Source: Irpex lacteus (taxonomy: Eukaryota; Basidiomycota; Agaricomycetes; Polyporales; Irpicaceae). From it: 64,000 nt of DNA. The stretch lies in the NCBI GenBank assembly GCA_001986395.2, contig MQVO02000005.1:620001-684000 (forward strand), in the 5' to 3' direction. Below, piece by piece: positions 12,660 to 25,129 of the stretch (its first letter is position 1; every line of letters begins with the position of its first letter). A program made the translations under genes and the position numbers. The notes under the pieces were generated by a model. It saw only the letters and a list, made by a program, of their open reading frames with translations. It was not told where the DNA came from and searched no databases.

Positions 12660-13621
12660 ATGGCCTCAGCAGTCGTCGTGCGCTCGCTCGTTAACAGAAA
12701 CTTTGCCTCTGCATTGGCGCAGAGGTCGGCGCGACCTCTGGCTGTCCAAGGTGTGTGAATCACTCTGCATGTTTCTCGAGTCTATCACCGCACGATGAAT
12801 GACCTTCTCGTTCCCTATTCCCTTTTTTCTGGCAATGTCTTAAGCTTGTGAGATGATACTAACGCGTATTCGACTGCCACAGTCCGCCGCTCTTCCTCTT
12901 CCTCTGATACCGCCTACGTACCCGGAGGACGTGAGTAGTACTGGCACGATTCCTGTTGGATGGCCACTGACCGACTTCTATGTTAGCTATCTACAAGGGC
13001 ACCGTAAACGACCCAACTACCTTCCCACCTCCAAACCGCACCCACGGCTCGCACCACTGGGCATTCGAGCGTTTGCTCTCTGCAGGTCTTGTGCCCTTGA
13101 CTGCCGCCGCGTTTGTCACGAGTGGCTCTGCCTACCCCGTCCTGGACGGACTATTGGGAATCAGCTTGGTGGTCCACAGTCATATTGGGGTGAGTGTAGA
13201 ATACTTTTGCCTTCCAACTCATGCGCTCCGTCCATGGATTCTTGGGTGTAGTCAAACTGGCCGCTCTTCTCCCGCTTTACGCCGCCGTTTTGGTGGCTGC
13301 TTATGGCTTATTTACAGTGCAAATGAATTCATTCATGCTTCTTCTCAATGTTCAAAATTCCACACGGCCCTGAAACTGACTCGTCTTATCTACTAGTTTG
13401 ACGCTCTTTTGGTCGATTATATCCACAAGCGCAAGTTCCCTGTTCTTGGTCCTGTGGCTTCTTGGGCCCTTCGCGCTACAACAGTTGGCGTTTTGGTCGG
13501 CGTCTACCAATTCAACACGAACGATATTGGTACGTCATTTAAGATTGCCGTTTGTTTGAGGATCGACACTCAATACCGGTGTAGGTCTCACCGAACTCAT
13601 CTCGAAAGTTTGGGCCGCGTA
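12660..13621 (+). CDS. sdh4: Succinate dehydrogenase membrane anchor subunit (CybS), mitochondrial
   Basis: This is complex II subunit D, which anchors the catalytic dimer in the inner mitochondrial membrane and binds heme b and ubiquinone. The N-terminus from the ATG at 12660 is an amphipathic targeting sequence (MASAVVVRSLVNRNFASA). After two short exons the mature part begins near AIYKGTVNDPTTFPPPNRTHG and continues with SHHWAFERLLSAGLVPL. Three transmembrane helices follow, with the conserved VVHSHIGFDALLVDYIHKRK segment (His heme ligand, Asp-Tyr quinone site) split by the intron at about 13189-13396. The last exon ends at 13621 with ...LTELISKVWAA. Its length of about 185 residues fits the family. 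Confidence 0.88.
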
Positions 13622-15994
13622 GGATGGGTTCCGTCGTATAGAGCGCTGCATGGATTCGATAACGCATTACAATGGAAGATGTCACATTGTCGAAATTTTG
13701 GGCCGCAGTTGTATTGATATTCTTCTACTATTTCTCGTCCTGCTGCGTGTCCACTTGCTGATCCTCCGCAGTGCCAGGGATTATCGTCTATCCTGAGTAC
13801 AAGATAAAGAAGTGACGTCTAGAATGGCTCTTGTTCTCTGTTTGGTATGCTGGGAGCTAACGTACTGTTTCGACGAACATCCTGTTCTCCCTAAGTCAGA
13901 TGACTGGTCAGCAAAAAGACTCTTTCGCGTCGCGTGAGTCTTACATTACCGGCGGCTCAATGTATGCTCGTGCGCTGCGTCATACTGACACCATAAAGCC
14001 CGAGCTTCGGTATTCGTTAGGAAGACTCTGCCAATGGGCATCGTGCGCATTACTTAATTGATTCTACAACGCTTATGAGAGACGGCGCAGCCATCTATCG
14101 ACTACTTATTACAGCAAGCTATCAAGGCACGTCATTAGTAATCCACACTTCAGCCTTCTATCTGCTTACAACTATGCAGGTACACATCGCCGAATGACGC
14201 AGGTTTGACCCAGCCTTCGCTGTCAACGATCTTTAGCGTTGAGCCGGCTGCGACGGCCAATGGTACGTACATTCGATCAAACCTACGGGTTGTTTCCAGC
14301 AACGATGATTCTCTTCCCCTCGTCAATGCAGTAAAGCATCCTTGTGCTGAAACAGTCTGATGTCGTTCGTAGCTGGTTGAATGGCTTATCTGCTGCACCG
14401 TTGGACATCGACCCTGTACGCAGCCGACGTCGATGTCACGAACCCTCGCCGCCGGCCTATATCGACCTCGTTGAGTCCCACGAATGAGACTTCCGCCCAG
14501 CATCAAAACTGATGGTGGAGTAGCAAAGGAACGACCCGCACTCTGGTATCTATGCGCATACAGTTCCTTTGTTCTACTTTCGTGGTGTTCTACTCATTTA
14601 CGATGATGATCCAGGTTCGCGATTGTATGTACTCGTATCTTCTGCAAGGGACTTGAAACTGTCCGAGAAGCCCTTCTGTTGCGTTCGCAGATATTCCGCC
14701 TGTTTGCTCATTGTTCATGCAGGAGAACCCTTCTTCAGACACGCGTCAAATGTGCGCTCCGATGGAAGTTCAGTCATCGGGCCTTCCGAATATAGGGTGG
14801 TATGTTCCTTGGGTCCATACACGTATACTCTGATCTTACAAGAGTGTTTGCAGATCTACGTAACCGATATGCAGCCCGGGACCTCTTGACCCGGTGACTT
14901 AACCAGGGCGTGTACTCGTTCAAAGAGCAATGAACGCCAGATCTCCCGATTTGCCAGCCCCCGTCTGCAAGCCCACGCGTGCTTTCATACACGGCCTGAT
15001 ACGTGCTGCGCTCGCAGCTCATAGTAACGTCAGCCCTCCTTTGCTCGAGGGCCGCAATGTCGATCTTCGTGCCGAGGCATAAGAAGACGTCACGGCATTA
15101 ATATCAAGTCGACAAAGGCCACTCAAACCTTGTAGAAACGCCAGCAGCACATCAGGCTCAATGAACCGCAAGTTCTGAGATAATTTGGGGATGTTGTTCA
15201 GCAATCTGAGTGCCGCTTCAAGCTGGAGAATGCACATTGATAGGTAGTCCCGGCGCACGTCACGATGTAATCTTGTGTTGAGAAATTACAATGTTATCAT
15301 CACTGCAACAGTAATAGCTGCGCATCTCGTACCAGTGCAATGCACCCAAAGTACCATGTTTCTACATACAGTTCCACATTTGGGCGGCGTCGTTTGAGAT
15401 GAGTTCCAGTTTATGCGCGCTGTTCTCCACGTGGCGCGTATTAGGACCATCCCGGCCGTGGTCGGCAATTTTCGAGTTCTACGAAGCGTTTTGCCGAAAT
15501 GACTGGAGAATGCCTCGTAGGTTCTCGCAATCTGCTACAGCTTGGAGTAAGCAGCTAAATATGCTACTCACCCTTCGGGCGGCGATGAAATACCACGGGC
15601 AGCTCGAAATAATGTGAATGTCGTTGACGTAAGAAGCTGGTATGTCTACTTTATCCACTTGTCGACGGAGTCTGATTGAGTTACTGAACAGATCATAGGA
15701 CAGGCACTGCTGTCTAGAAAATTGACACAACATGTTGATTCTGCGTAGCAGCCCGATAGTGGGGTCGGTGAGTAAAAATCACAAAATCGCAATCGAAGAT
15801 TAGTCATTACTTTAACTTGAACGCCCAGATCTGCAGAAAATGTGATACCGCCCTTTATCCGATACTCTTTGACGCATAAAAGTCAATGCCTTGAAAGGTA
15901 CTTAAATCTCAAAGAACAACGCTCGAGGTCCGCAAGCTTCCTCGGTGCCTCCCGCTTGTTTATCCCTCATCATCCTCCACAGTTTGTAGCTGAT
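13622..15994. other. Intergenic region, possible gene remnant on the minus strand
   Basis: No complete gene is visible. Minus-strand frames at 15019-15258 and 15286-15733 contain leucine-rich stretches (LEAALRLLNNIPKLSQNL) that recall the LRR part of fungal F-box proteins. A candidate intron sits between the two frames of the second. Stops and the lack of an F-box make a decayed fragment more likely than a live gene. Frames at 14150-14889 look random. Confidence 0.3.
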
Positions 15995-18233
15995 ATGCAG
16001 TCGAGCCCGGGGTCCCCGAGCGACAACAGTCTCAGACATCCGACACCTCCTCAACCGGGTCCCTCAACGTATACGAGGGCGCCGAAGGGGAAGGCATGTC
16101 TCAATTGCAGAAGACGCAAGTTGGTGAGCACTGTCCCCTGATGGAACCGCTGCTTACGACATTAATCTCCGTCCATGTCACTTCCAGAAATGCGATTGTG
16201 CCAGACCTGTCTGCAGTCAATGTGTACGTTACGGCCGGGAGCGAGACTGCGAGTACACAGACAAGCATCAGCTGAGCCGGACAGAAATGCTGGAAGAAAC
16301 TGTTGCTACTCTGCAGGCGAGATTACAAGAGCTCGAGCACCCAGAAGGTCGCGGCTCCCCACCGATAGGTGTAGGCCATGCGCAGTATTGGCCCAGTGGC
16401 GTCGTCGGGCGGTCTCCTAGAGGCTCTCAAAGTCCCCGTGAGTTGTGTTGTTATTTATACGCCTCATATGTATTGCCGACATGTACACGTCAAAAACCTG
16501 GGTAGGCCCTTCCGAGTATGCCGCGCCTACGTTCAACGAATCAAAAGCATTGTATGTCTTCTCGTATTCGCTAAATATGACAGGCGGTGACTTGACCTCA
16601 TTCACACAGGTTTGATGCCTTCCTGCCGTATTGCACCGACGTGGGATTTTTCCTCAACCCCAACCGACTCCTCCATTGGCTCTGTTCGCGAGTCGCTCCT
16701 GCCTCCCATGACGTTCTGGCTCACCAGCCCATCATTACTCCGGATAGAGCCAACCCCATATTATGGGCAATATTCACTTGGGGCGCTACTTTCACAGATA
16801 ATCCTGACTTGAAGCAGCACGCTGAATTGTACGCTTCGAAGGCCGTCCAGCTACTTTCTACATCCCTTCTATCGGACGACCCCTCTCGCCCTAGTGTTAT
16901 TCATTGCGTACAGGCAGAAGCTCTTCTCGCCACCTACTTCATGTACTCTGGAAAATTTGTTCAAGGCAGGCAACATATCTCATCCGCAGCATCCCTCCTT
17001 TGGACATACGGGCTTCATAAGATTCGCTCCAACCCTGTTCCAGATCCTTCGTTAATGAGGTCTATACCTAGCTCTGAGGCAGAATTGTCTCTACCCCCAC
17101 CGGTTGATAGTGTCGAGGAAGGCGAGCGCATCAGTGCATTTTGGCAAGTCTACGTTCTCGACAAGACGTGGGCCACTGTACTAGGAAAGCCGGGTGTACT
17201 CGGCGAGGGCTGTAGTCCGTTGGGCTGGGTAGATACGCCATGGCCCTTGGCTGTGGAGCAATACGTTGAGGTGCGTTGCGCATTTATAGCCTGCCTATAA
17301 CCATCTGACTCCTCTGCCAGGGACCAGTCCCGCTGGACTACGGCGTCAGTGGTCGAACTCTCCATAGGTTTCTATATGAAGTACAAACCTTCCAACCTGC
17401 GGCGAAGCTTCCCACCCTGGCTCTTCGTGCACAAGCTTCCGCGCTGCTGGACCGAGCGTTGTTCCTCTCATCTACATATGCCACAGGTACGCAGGTTGTC
17501 TTCGCATGAATTGTCTTCACATCATAGTACGAACTCAATACCACCTATTAGATCCCGCTCTTCGTAGAGTACACAACGGGGAATTCGACAACTTAGAAAC
17601 GACCCTCAATAAGTTCACTCTGTTCCTCGGTACGCTTAGAGAGTCTCAAGCACTACAGTCGGCGGAATGGACACGAAGTATAACAATCACCCAATGCATT
17701 ACCCGTCTTGCCGTCATGCAACTGTATTTTGCATGGTTTGAGGAAGACATCAAGTGCGCTTCGAAAGTCGTAAACGCATGCAAGGCAATAGTCGACCACA
17801 TTCGCGCGTTACCGCCTTTGCATCTCAGACATATAGATCCTTTGCTGCCGGTGAGCGACCCCGGCCCATCCAACATTCGCCGTTCTTAACTGATATGTCA
17901 TGTATAGGTCATGTTAACCTCAGTTGCTCAAGTATGCTGTAACGAGCAACTGCGGATGCGAAACCCGTCAATATACAAACGACAACTAGTGGCATGCAAT
18001 CATCCGTTTTGGCTGGAACAAACAGTCAGTGAGGTGGCGGATTGGATTGCCGTAATCAACGGCGATTCGAAGCTGTCAGGTACGTATATCAACATCTCTT
18101 AGTTGCGGCATAGGCTCACATCCTGCCCTTTTGGATGCATTTGACAGCACTTCAGCACAACACCGTGCAGAGCTTCCTCTCGGCATTGCTGATGTCCAAT
18201 CCGTCAGTCGGCATGCCATTAGACTCACTGTAA
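15995..18233 (+). CDS. Zn2Cys6 fungal transcription factor (paralogue 3)
   Basis: The start is the ATG at 15995. Exon 1 carries a Pro/Ser-rich lead and KGKACLNCRRRKL. After an intron (about 16122-16188), exon 2 gives KCDCARPVCSQCVRYGRERDC. The spacing C-x2-C-x6-C-x6-C-x2-C-x8-C is canonical, with one extra Cys in the first loop. A coiled coil follows (MLEETVATLQARLQELE). The fungal-specific middle region spans 16610-17270 and contains ISAFWQVYVLDKTW, matching the segment in the gene at 558. The gene ends at 18233 with ...SVGMPLDSL. It is probably a nuclear regulator; its targets are unknown. Confidence 0.85.
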
Positions 18234-18812
18234 TTGTCTGCACCCATCTCCCTTTGCCTTGCGTCGATCGTCGTGCTATCCAAGGCTGGAGCGTTGAAGT
18301 TAAACACTTCTCTACTGTAATATAATAATTGTCAATACTAGTTGTGCGTGCCAAGCATCTCAAGTTACACAAATCTCACTCTCAATCTGTGTGCCCAGCG
18401 ATAACCCCTCAAGGATCCCTTCCGTTAACCAATCATCATCACCTGCTCTTCACCTTCAACGATTTACCGAGGCTGGCTGCGCTCAACGATGCCAGTGTGA
18501 CCATCTCACCGTATGATCTACCTTGGAATCTGAGCGTCAATCTGAACTCGAGTGGTCGGCTCAACCGAAACAGCCGCAGGTGAAATGATTTATAACCTCA
18601 TGCTTACCTTGTGTTCACCTTGGCACTTTCATTTCCCCAAGGCGGTTGCCTACTTATTGTCAGCGACCATGCGCAGCCTCTCTAGCACATGCATCAACCG
18701 CAGCATATAAGTAGTAGGACACGAAACATAATTCCCTAAGCACCCCCGGGCCTGCTTCAAGTTAAAGCTTCACCTCGGTGGTCTGGGTGTTCCTTGCCGA
18801 TCTGGTGCCACA
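18234..18812. other. Intergenic region upstream of the lipase gene
   Basis: A small open frame at 18329-18583 has no domain. The sequence GCATATAAGTAG at about 18704-18715 is a plausible TATA element for the lipase gene, about 100 nt before its ATG. Nothing else is seen. Confidence 0.4.
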
Positions 18813-20013
18813 ATGTTCGCTGCACGCTCATTCGCTCTTACTGTCCTTTCATCCTTGATACTCGCTTGCTTCGATACTGCCACTGGTCTACCGACAAGAC
18901 GGCAAGGCGTCGCACCGCTCTCCCAGGATCAGATCTCCGCCTTCTCACCATATACATATTACGCTGCTGCTGCGTACTGCGAGCCATCTACGACGCTAAC
19001 CTGGACTTGTGGCACTAATTGCCAATCTAATCCTTCATTCCAGCCTGTGGCATCAGGAGGAGACGGCGGTGTAACACAATTCTGTGAGTATTTCACTCTT
19101 TCCAGGTGAGATCTTGCCAGCTAAATAAGCTTTATTATAGGGTATGTTGGCTACGATACCGCCCTGCAATCGGTTATTGTCGGTCACCAGGGAACAGATG
19201 TCGATAAAGTGTACGATCCCGCGTTCCTCTCCGTTGCTCGGGCCATCGAACTCATTAAACCGTTCAGTCTTCCCGTATTAGAGGATATTGATATTATTCA
19301 AGATTTCTTGAACCCTACTCTTTTCCCTGGAGTAAGCTCAGCTGTGAAAGTCCATGAAGGATTCCGCGACTCTCATGCTAAGTATGCTCTGTCACATCTT
19401 CATGTTTCAATCTAGTATTTTGACACTTTGTAGGTCCGCATCTGCAGTCCTTGCAGCGGTGAACACCACGCTTGCCAAATACTCAGCAAATCACGTCACT
19501 GTCGTCGGCCACTCCTTAGGTACTTACATCTCAGATCTTTACATTTCAGACGCCGTTGTGTATACTGACGTGTTCCTCATCTGCAGGTGGAGCGATCGGG
19601 CTTCTATCTTCGTTTTATCTGTCCCTTCACCTTCCAGCATCCACTACGTTCAAGACCGTTTTGTATGGAATGCCAAGGGTACGCAGCCTCTCGAATCAAG
19701 TAAACATCTTATGTATCGCGCTGCTCAGGTTGGGAACGAAGCATTCGCAACCTTGATAGACACACACCCCTCTCTATCGCTCTCTCGTATCACGAATCGT
19801 CGTGACCCTGTTCCCATTCTTCCTGGTCGCTTCCTCGGTTTCCACCACCCATCTGGCGAAGTCCACATTGATGACCCGTCCGGATCGTGGATCGCGTGCA
19901 GCGGACAAGACAACACATCGGACGAATGCGAGATAGGCGATACGCCAAATATATTTGAAAGCGATGCAGATGACCACACAGGTCCCTACGATGGAATTAC
20001 GATAGGATGTTAG
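18813..20013 (+). CDS. Secreted class 3 lipase (alpha/beta hydrolase)
   Basis: The ATG at 18813 opens a signal peptide (MFAARSFALTVLSSLILACF) followed by a short propeptide-like LPTRRQ. The mature part starts like other fungal class 3 lipases (LSQDQISAFSPYTYYAAAAYC). The catalytic Ser is in VTVVGHSLGG, split by the intron at about 19519-19585. The catalytic Asp is in NRRDPVPILPG near 19795-19830, and the catalytic His is in DDHTGPYDG near 19970. Four introns of about 50-60 nt break the gene. The likely reaction is hydrolysis of triacylglycerol or feruloyl-type esters outside the cell; substrate choice cannot be decided here. Confidence 0.87.
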
Positions 20014-21232
20014 GAGTGCTTCACTTACCGCATATACCAAGTAGTAACAAATACTTTTGTATCACCTTGTGGTTTTCTTTTGAACTTGAACATAAGTACA
20101 ACTTAAGGTTTTACCAACTTGATGCATCTTCACCTCAGGCTTATGCCAGGGTATTATTTCACTGGCGGTACTGAGATTTTCGTGATCCGTTTATCGAAGC
20201 ATGTAACTGAGTACAGAGTAGCGGTGTGGCAGGTCCTTCAACTTATTTCAACACGAGGTTTTACAGAGCAAGCGCCGATTTGAAATACTACACCTTCCTT
20301 ATCGGGAGCCATGTGACGCTGAGCTTCTCAAGCAGCGGCTTTCTCGGTTTGCATCTTGATATTGAACCACAACGTCGTTATTAATGTTGGATGACAAGGT
20401 CGCGACACTCGACAGTCTCGTGTACCTTTGCTGCTCCTGACAATCAGCTGACTGCTTACACCCTTGTCGCTGTGTTCGGCATAAGAAGTGGTCTATCAAA
20501 CATGGAAGATCACCTGCCGGTAGACGTGGGATTGTTTCCCACTGTGCAAGTTACCATGGCACGGTCACAGTCGCCGTTAGCGTTGTGAGTGATGGATTTG
20601 ACTTATATTTAGGACATTTATGTATGCTGGCAATACGCAAAATACATTTCTTCTGCAGTTGCCTTTCGTCCAAACTGACGTCTTCAAGTTAGGCTCTCAT
20701 CTCATACAGCAGAGGATCTTCAAGTCGGTGTTGCTCACCCATAAACGGTATTCGCCTTGCTCTAGACCATAAGCTCGTGGAGTTCTCACGAATTTACAGC
20801 GTAGATGATCATTTCGGCTACGTATCTCCTCGTATCTAATACCGTCACTGGTTATCGCCGCTCCCACAGTCTGCAAGCCTTCCCGTCATCTGTCACACGG
20901 CGCTCCGAGTTGAGATGAGCGTTCACACCTCAGGCCGAATACATGAAGAAGTCCCACCCGTGTACCCTTTTACCAGACCCACGAGTTTTCTCTCAACCAC
21001 CAACTTGTTCCCTGGCTGGTATAGGGTGAGCCTGAAAGTTGATGCAGTCTCAGCGATGTCTAATCGAGCCAGACAGTACTAGCAGATAGCAGCCGGATAT
21101 CACGATGAAAACTTGGAGCTTGCCAGTTATTGGACGTCCTCGTACTTCTAGAACCAGTACTGTGAGCGCAATACCGTGACACTCGCTATATGCCGCGTAC
21201 CGCAGAACTGAAATATTCTCCCGTAGAACCAA
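20014..21232. other. Intergenic region
   Basis: No gene with a recognisable domain is visible. Small frames at 20299-20588 and 21050-21319 overlap without splice support. An upstream coding exon of the F-box gene that follows may lie near the right edge. Confidence 0.4.
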
Positions 21233-22588
21233 GGCGAAAGCACTTTCACTCTTGCACAAACGATCGCTGCCGAGTTGCTGGATCAAATATTTGGCTATCT
21301 CCCCAGAGCAGATCTTCACGCTTGCACTCTCGTATGCCGCTGGTGGAGTGCACGCAGCTCCCTCTATTTTCTCCGCAAGGCAGGCGTAATTTCGAAGGCA
21401 AAGTTATTCTTCATCCAAACCGGACTTCAGCATTTCAGGACCGCGGCCACTTCATCTTCACGGCTTATATGCTCTGTACGCGAACTCTGTCTTCAAGGCA
21501 CTCTTGAATTACCGGCCCTTCAGGGTGTGATACGGGAATTGAGATGTCTACGCACTTTGGAGCTCAAGAAAGCCCGTTTTTCTTCCGTGAAAAGGAGACC
21601 ACCAATAACCGCCGCCAGTCGAACTCAGCTGCAAATACTACGATTATCCGACGTCGATCCACCTCGGTCTGATTCATCATCGTCCACATCCTCGTGGAAC
21701 GTACTCTCCTTATTCTCTTCTATCGGGATGCTGTGTCTGTCTGGGATTTATCCTAACGGGGCGGACAACGTAGGCTTTCTTAGGGGTATAGTGTTTAACG
21801 CACCGAAAACGCGCATACATGCGCTCTCAATGAAGAGCGATCTGCTCCCTTTTGCTGAATCCGTATTTACGCTTGCCATGGATTTTGGCTCTTTGAAACG
21901 ACTTAACCTTGCATCCTTGTCCATCCTTCGGCATACCAATGCTCTTGCGGAATTTTTGGTCGCTCATAACAACCAACTTACTGGCCTCTACCTCCAGACG
22001 ACCCTCGGCGAGTTTGTCCAGGACATTCAAATGGCTACTCAAGGTGAATCTGCAGTTCATTCCCCAATGTTTTGAAGAATCTGATTCATTCGCTCTGCCA
22101 TAGTTCTTCAGGAAGCTCAACTCTTGGAACGTCTGAGCTCTGCACTGGCGTCCTGTGCATCCCTGTGCAGCTTTAAAATCAACTGTTGTATCACCGTGTC
22201 AACCCCCAGAGTCGCTCCAATGGTGACATCTTGGAACAATCTCGCCAGGAATTGCCTCCGCGCAGGTCCCTCGCTTGCACACATTTACCTCAAATTCTCC
22301 TGCTACGAAACGCGTATGGAGGGCGAACCCTCCAAGCCTTTCGCCGCGGTCACAGACTTCTTCCAATGCTTGGACTGGACGCTTATTGACACTACGGATG
22401 CCGATGAAATGCACGAAATTACTGATCGACGAGTTCTCATCAGGATCAAGGCGCATAATATCGAAGAGTACATGATGCGACAGTGCGGCTTTGCAGTCAA
22501 ACTTGGATCGCGGGTCACGAGACACTACGAAGCTCTCATCAGGTCTAAAGTCGCGGCCGAAACTCAGAAGACTTTGCTTTTCGTATAA
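21233..22588 (+). CDS. F-box/LRR-like protein (tandem copy 1)
   Basis: The frame from about 21233 encodes an F-box (AAELLDQIFGYLPRADLHAC followed by TLVCRWWSARS) and then about 350 residues with irregular leucine-rich segments such as VIRELRCLRTLELKKARF. There is an intron near 22044-22105 and a last exon ending at 22588 (..ETQKTLLFV). The F-box frame has no in-frame ATG. It is preceded by a stop and an acceptor-like ..CCCGTAG at about 21223-21232, so at least one upstream exon is missing from this call. F-box proteins recruit substrates to SCF ubiquitin ligases. The neighbouring gene is a paralogue with the same structure. Confidence 0.7.
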
Positions 22589-23227
22589 GGACCGCGAGTG
22601 TACTGCTTAATTTCGAAAGGTGAGCTCCACGTACATGCTCGTTACTTTCTCTAACGCATATAGCAGAATTCAGAACCATTAATATTGAAATAAGCTTTCT
22701 ACGCCTGCTTGTACTTTACGCTGCTACCATTGCACCTTATACTGATCGCTGGATACGACATCCAGTTAATACAGACGATCATCTGTAATTGGCTCTGCCC
22801 TGCGGGGTATGAGCGATTGTCGGGATGTTAACACGTGTTGCCCCACTAACCCGAGCACGCAAGACAGGATTTGCGGCCTGCAAATTACATCAATCTGATC
22901 TAGCTCACGTTGCTATCTCACTTTTGACGGTGCTAGACAACGCGCGGCACGTATGTCTGACCTTGTCTGTCAAGAGATGAGGGCGTCCAGACACCTTAAA
23001 ACCAATATACCCTCGAGGTATCTTTTCAACGACCTTCTCCGTACTCTCACTCACGAGCCAGGTACCCGTAGCTTCGGTCTACTCGAGGTTACACCCGGGC
23101 CATCGCTATGCTCAAAAGAAAGCTTCAAGCAATCGCACGTTCTGGCAACGCTTCCTACACCAAGGCTAGTATGGATACGCTCTCACCGAGTGGTCCAACA
23201 CGTTGACGACTTCACGCCGTATCACGA
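22589..23227. other. Region between the F-box paralogues; possible upstream exon of copy 2
   Basis: An open frame at 22953-23237 may include the 5' exon of the second F-box gene, since that gene also begins after an acceptor. I could not identify a matching donor with confidence. No other feature is seen. Confidence 0.3.
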
Positions 23228-24616
23228 CGTGCATAGATTCACCATGACCATCCTTCTAAGTCCTCTGCCGCACAAACAGCTCCCGCCGAGGTTTTGGACG
23301 GAATCTTTCGATATCTTTCAAAAGAAGACCTCGAGAGCTGTACGCTAGTGTGCAGTTGGTGGTGTACCCGCAGCTCCCATATACTATTCCACAAGCTCAC
23401 TATACCATCGAAATCGAAGATATCGCTCAAGCGCTCTGGGTTCAACACATTCTATGCGGTCGCCAGAGGCTCACATCGTCTCGCCTACGCAGTGCGCGAA
23501 CTGTACCTGGATGGCTGCCTGGACTTTCTAGGCCTCCGAGCTATGGTCCAAGATTTGATATCCCTAGAGACACTGCAGCTCAAAAAAGCGTATTTCTCCC
23601 CTCTCAGCGGGAAACGACCGACACTCCCAGCAGCCACGGGTCGCAAGATCCAGAACCTGCGTCTGCTCGACGTTGGTATACACCCGAAGACATCTTCTTC
23701 TGGCCCGTCTGTGTGGAACACGGTAGCGATGTTCTCTTACATAGGAGAGCTGCGTATCTCGGGCGTGTATCATACAGGCACCGAGAATGTTAACATCCTG
23801 CGAAGCGCGGCATCCAATGGGTTGAGAACACGGTTGTCTGCACTGTGCGTTCAGGGGGACTTGGTATCTCTTCTCCATACTGTGTTGCAGCATAACGTCA
23901 ACTTCCTTCATATGAAGCACCTCGCGATTCGGTCGATGTCTATCCTTAAGCACGGACAGCTTCTTGCCAAGTTTATATCTAAGATGGGACGGAACATCAT
24001 GTCGTTTTACTACGACGGTGCGGTCGGTGGGCATGACATGAATGGTGAGAGCCTATCGCATCAAGGTGAGTTTATCTTTCGAATGCTCTATAGATGACTA
24101 AGATGCTGACCTTCGTCTTACTTAGTTTCTCGAGAAACGCGTATTTGGGAAGACCTTCGCATCGCACTTTCGACGTGTTCCTCCCTCAGGAAAGTCAGAA
24201 GTCACTGTCGCATGACCCTTTGTGACGGCATGGTCTCACCCATGTCAACATCATGGAACGACCACGCAAAAGCCCTCCTTCGTGCAGTTCCCTCACTCAA
24301 AGACGTCCGACTCGAACTCTCATGCCACGAGATTTTGACACCTCGCTCTTCTACTGGCCTGGCGTGGGGGTTCATAAACAGTCTGAACTGGTCGCTTATT
24401 GAACCTGTCGGTGAAGATGGCAGTGTTGTGTCCAACGTTGGCGAGAGAAAAGTGACGATCATCGTCAAGGCGTTGGATTTGCAGGACCGGGATGGTCTTT
24501 ACTGGCTGCAGCAGTCGGGTGTGAACCTTGATCTTAAGCCTACCAGAGCTTATGAAGATCTCATTAGGTCGAAGATTTCGCCCCGGTATCAGGAGATGTT
24601 GACGTCCGGTGGATGA
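23228..24616 (+). CDS. F-box/LRR-like protein (tandem copy 2)
   Basis: The frame opens after an acceptor-like ..GTGCATAG near 23231 and encodes AEVLDGIFRYLSKEDLESC followed by TLVCSWWCTRS. Leucine-rich segments follow that align with the upstream copy (for example SLETLQLKKAYFSPLSGKRP against CLRTLELKKARFSSVKRRP). There is one intron at about 24066-24125, and the last exon ends at 24616. The intron sits in the same place as in copy 1, which supports tandem duplication. The N-terminal exon is not resolved. The role as an SCF substrate receptor is inferred from the domain only. Confidence 0.7.
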
Positions 24617-25129
24617 GGGTGAGGGTAGTATTGTTGCTTACTTAGTGTTCTCGACCAGGTTCTCTTATCTTAAGTTCCGTACGGCGCATAGGCAGCAACA
24701 CATTCGTCTTCGTTCCAGTCCTTTCCTCCGAGTCTTCTACTACTTAGTTTGTACGTGCCTGGAGGTATTGTTGTATGATTGGCGTCGATACACTCGTATT
24801 CAAGTTGTCTTGCATATTTCTGTACTCTTTAGTCATTATTAGACACGGGTATAATATAGCAAAATGGAATATGTACGCAAGAACTTACAGCACCTCAGGC
24901 TGTTCATGATCAAGTTCGCGGGCCCGGGAGCGGGTGCCACCCCATCATCGGGGTCCTGATCCGACATCCAGATTTCGATCGACTTTACTTTCATCTTCAC
25001 ACTTTCGCACCTTTTCTCAACACGAACGGTAAGGTACGTCTCTCACTTCACTCCACACACACCCACTAACAACCCCTCTCACCTCTCACCTCCCACTTCT
25101 CACCCCCACATCAGTACTAGCCCTCACAT
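24617..25129. other. Intergenic region, CT-rich leader before the RRM gene
   Basis: Positions 25015-25125 are strongly pyrimidine and CA-rich (ACCTCTCACCTCCCAC), as is common just before highly expressed basidiomycete genes. No gene is seen. Confidence 0.4.

Noticed and set aside
14150..14889. Two opposite frames of 118 and 106 codons
   Set aside because: They lack recognisable domains or intron support. Random frames of this size are expected.
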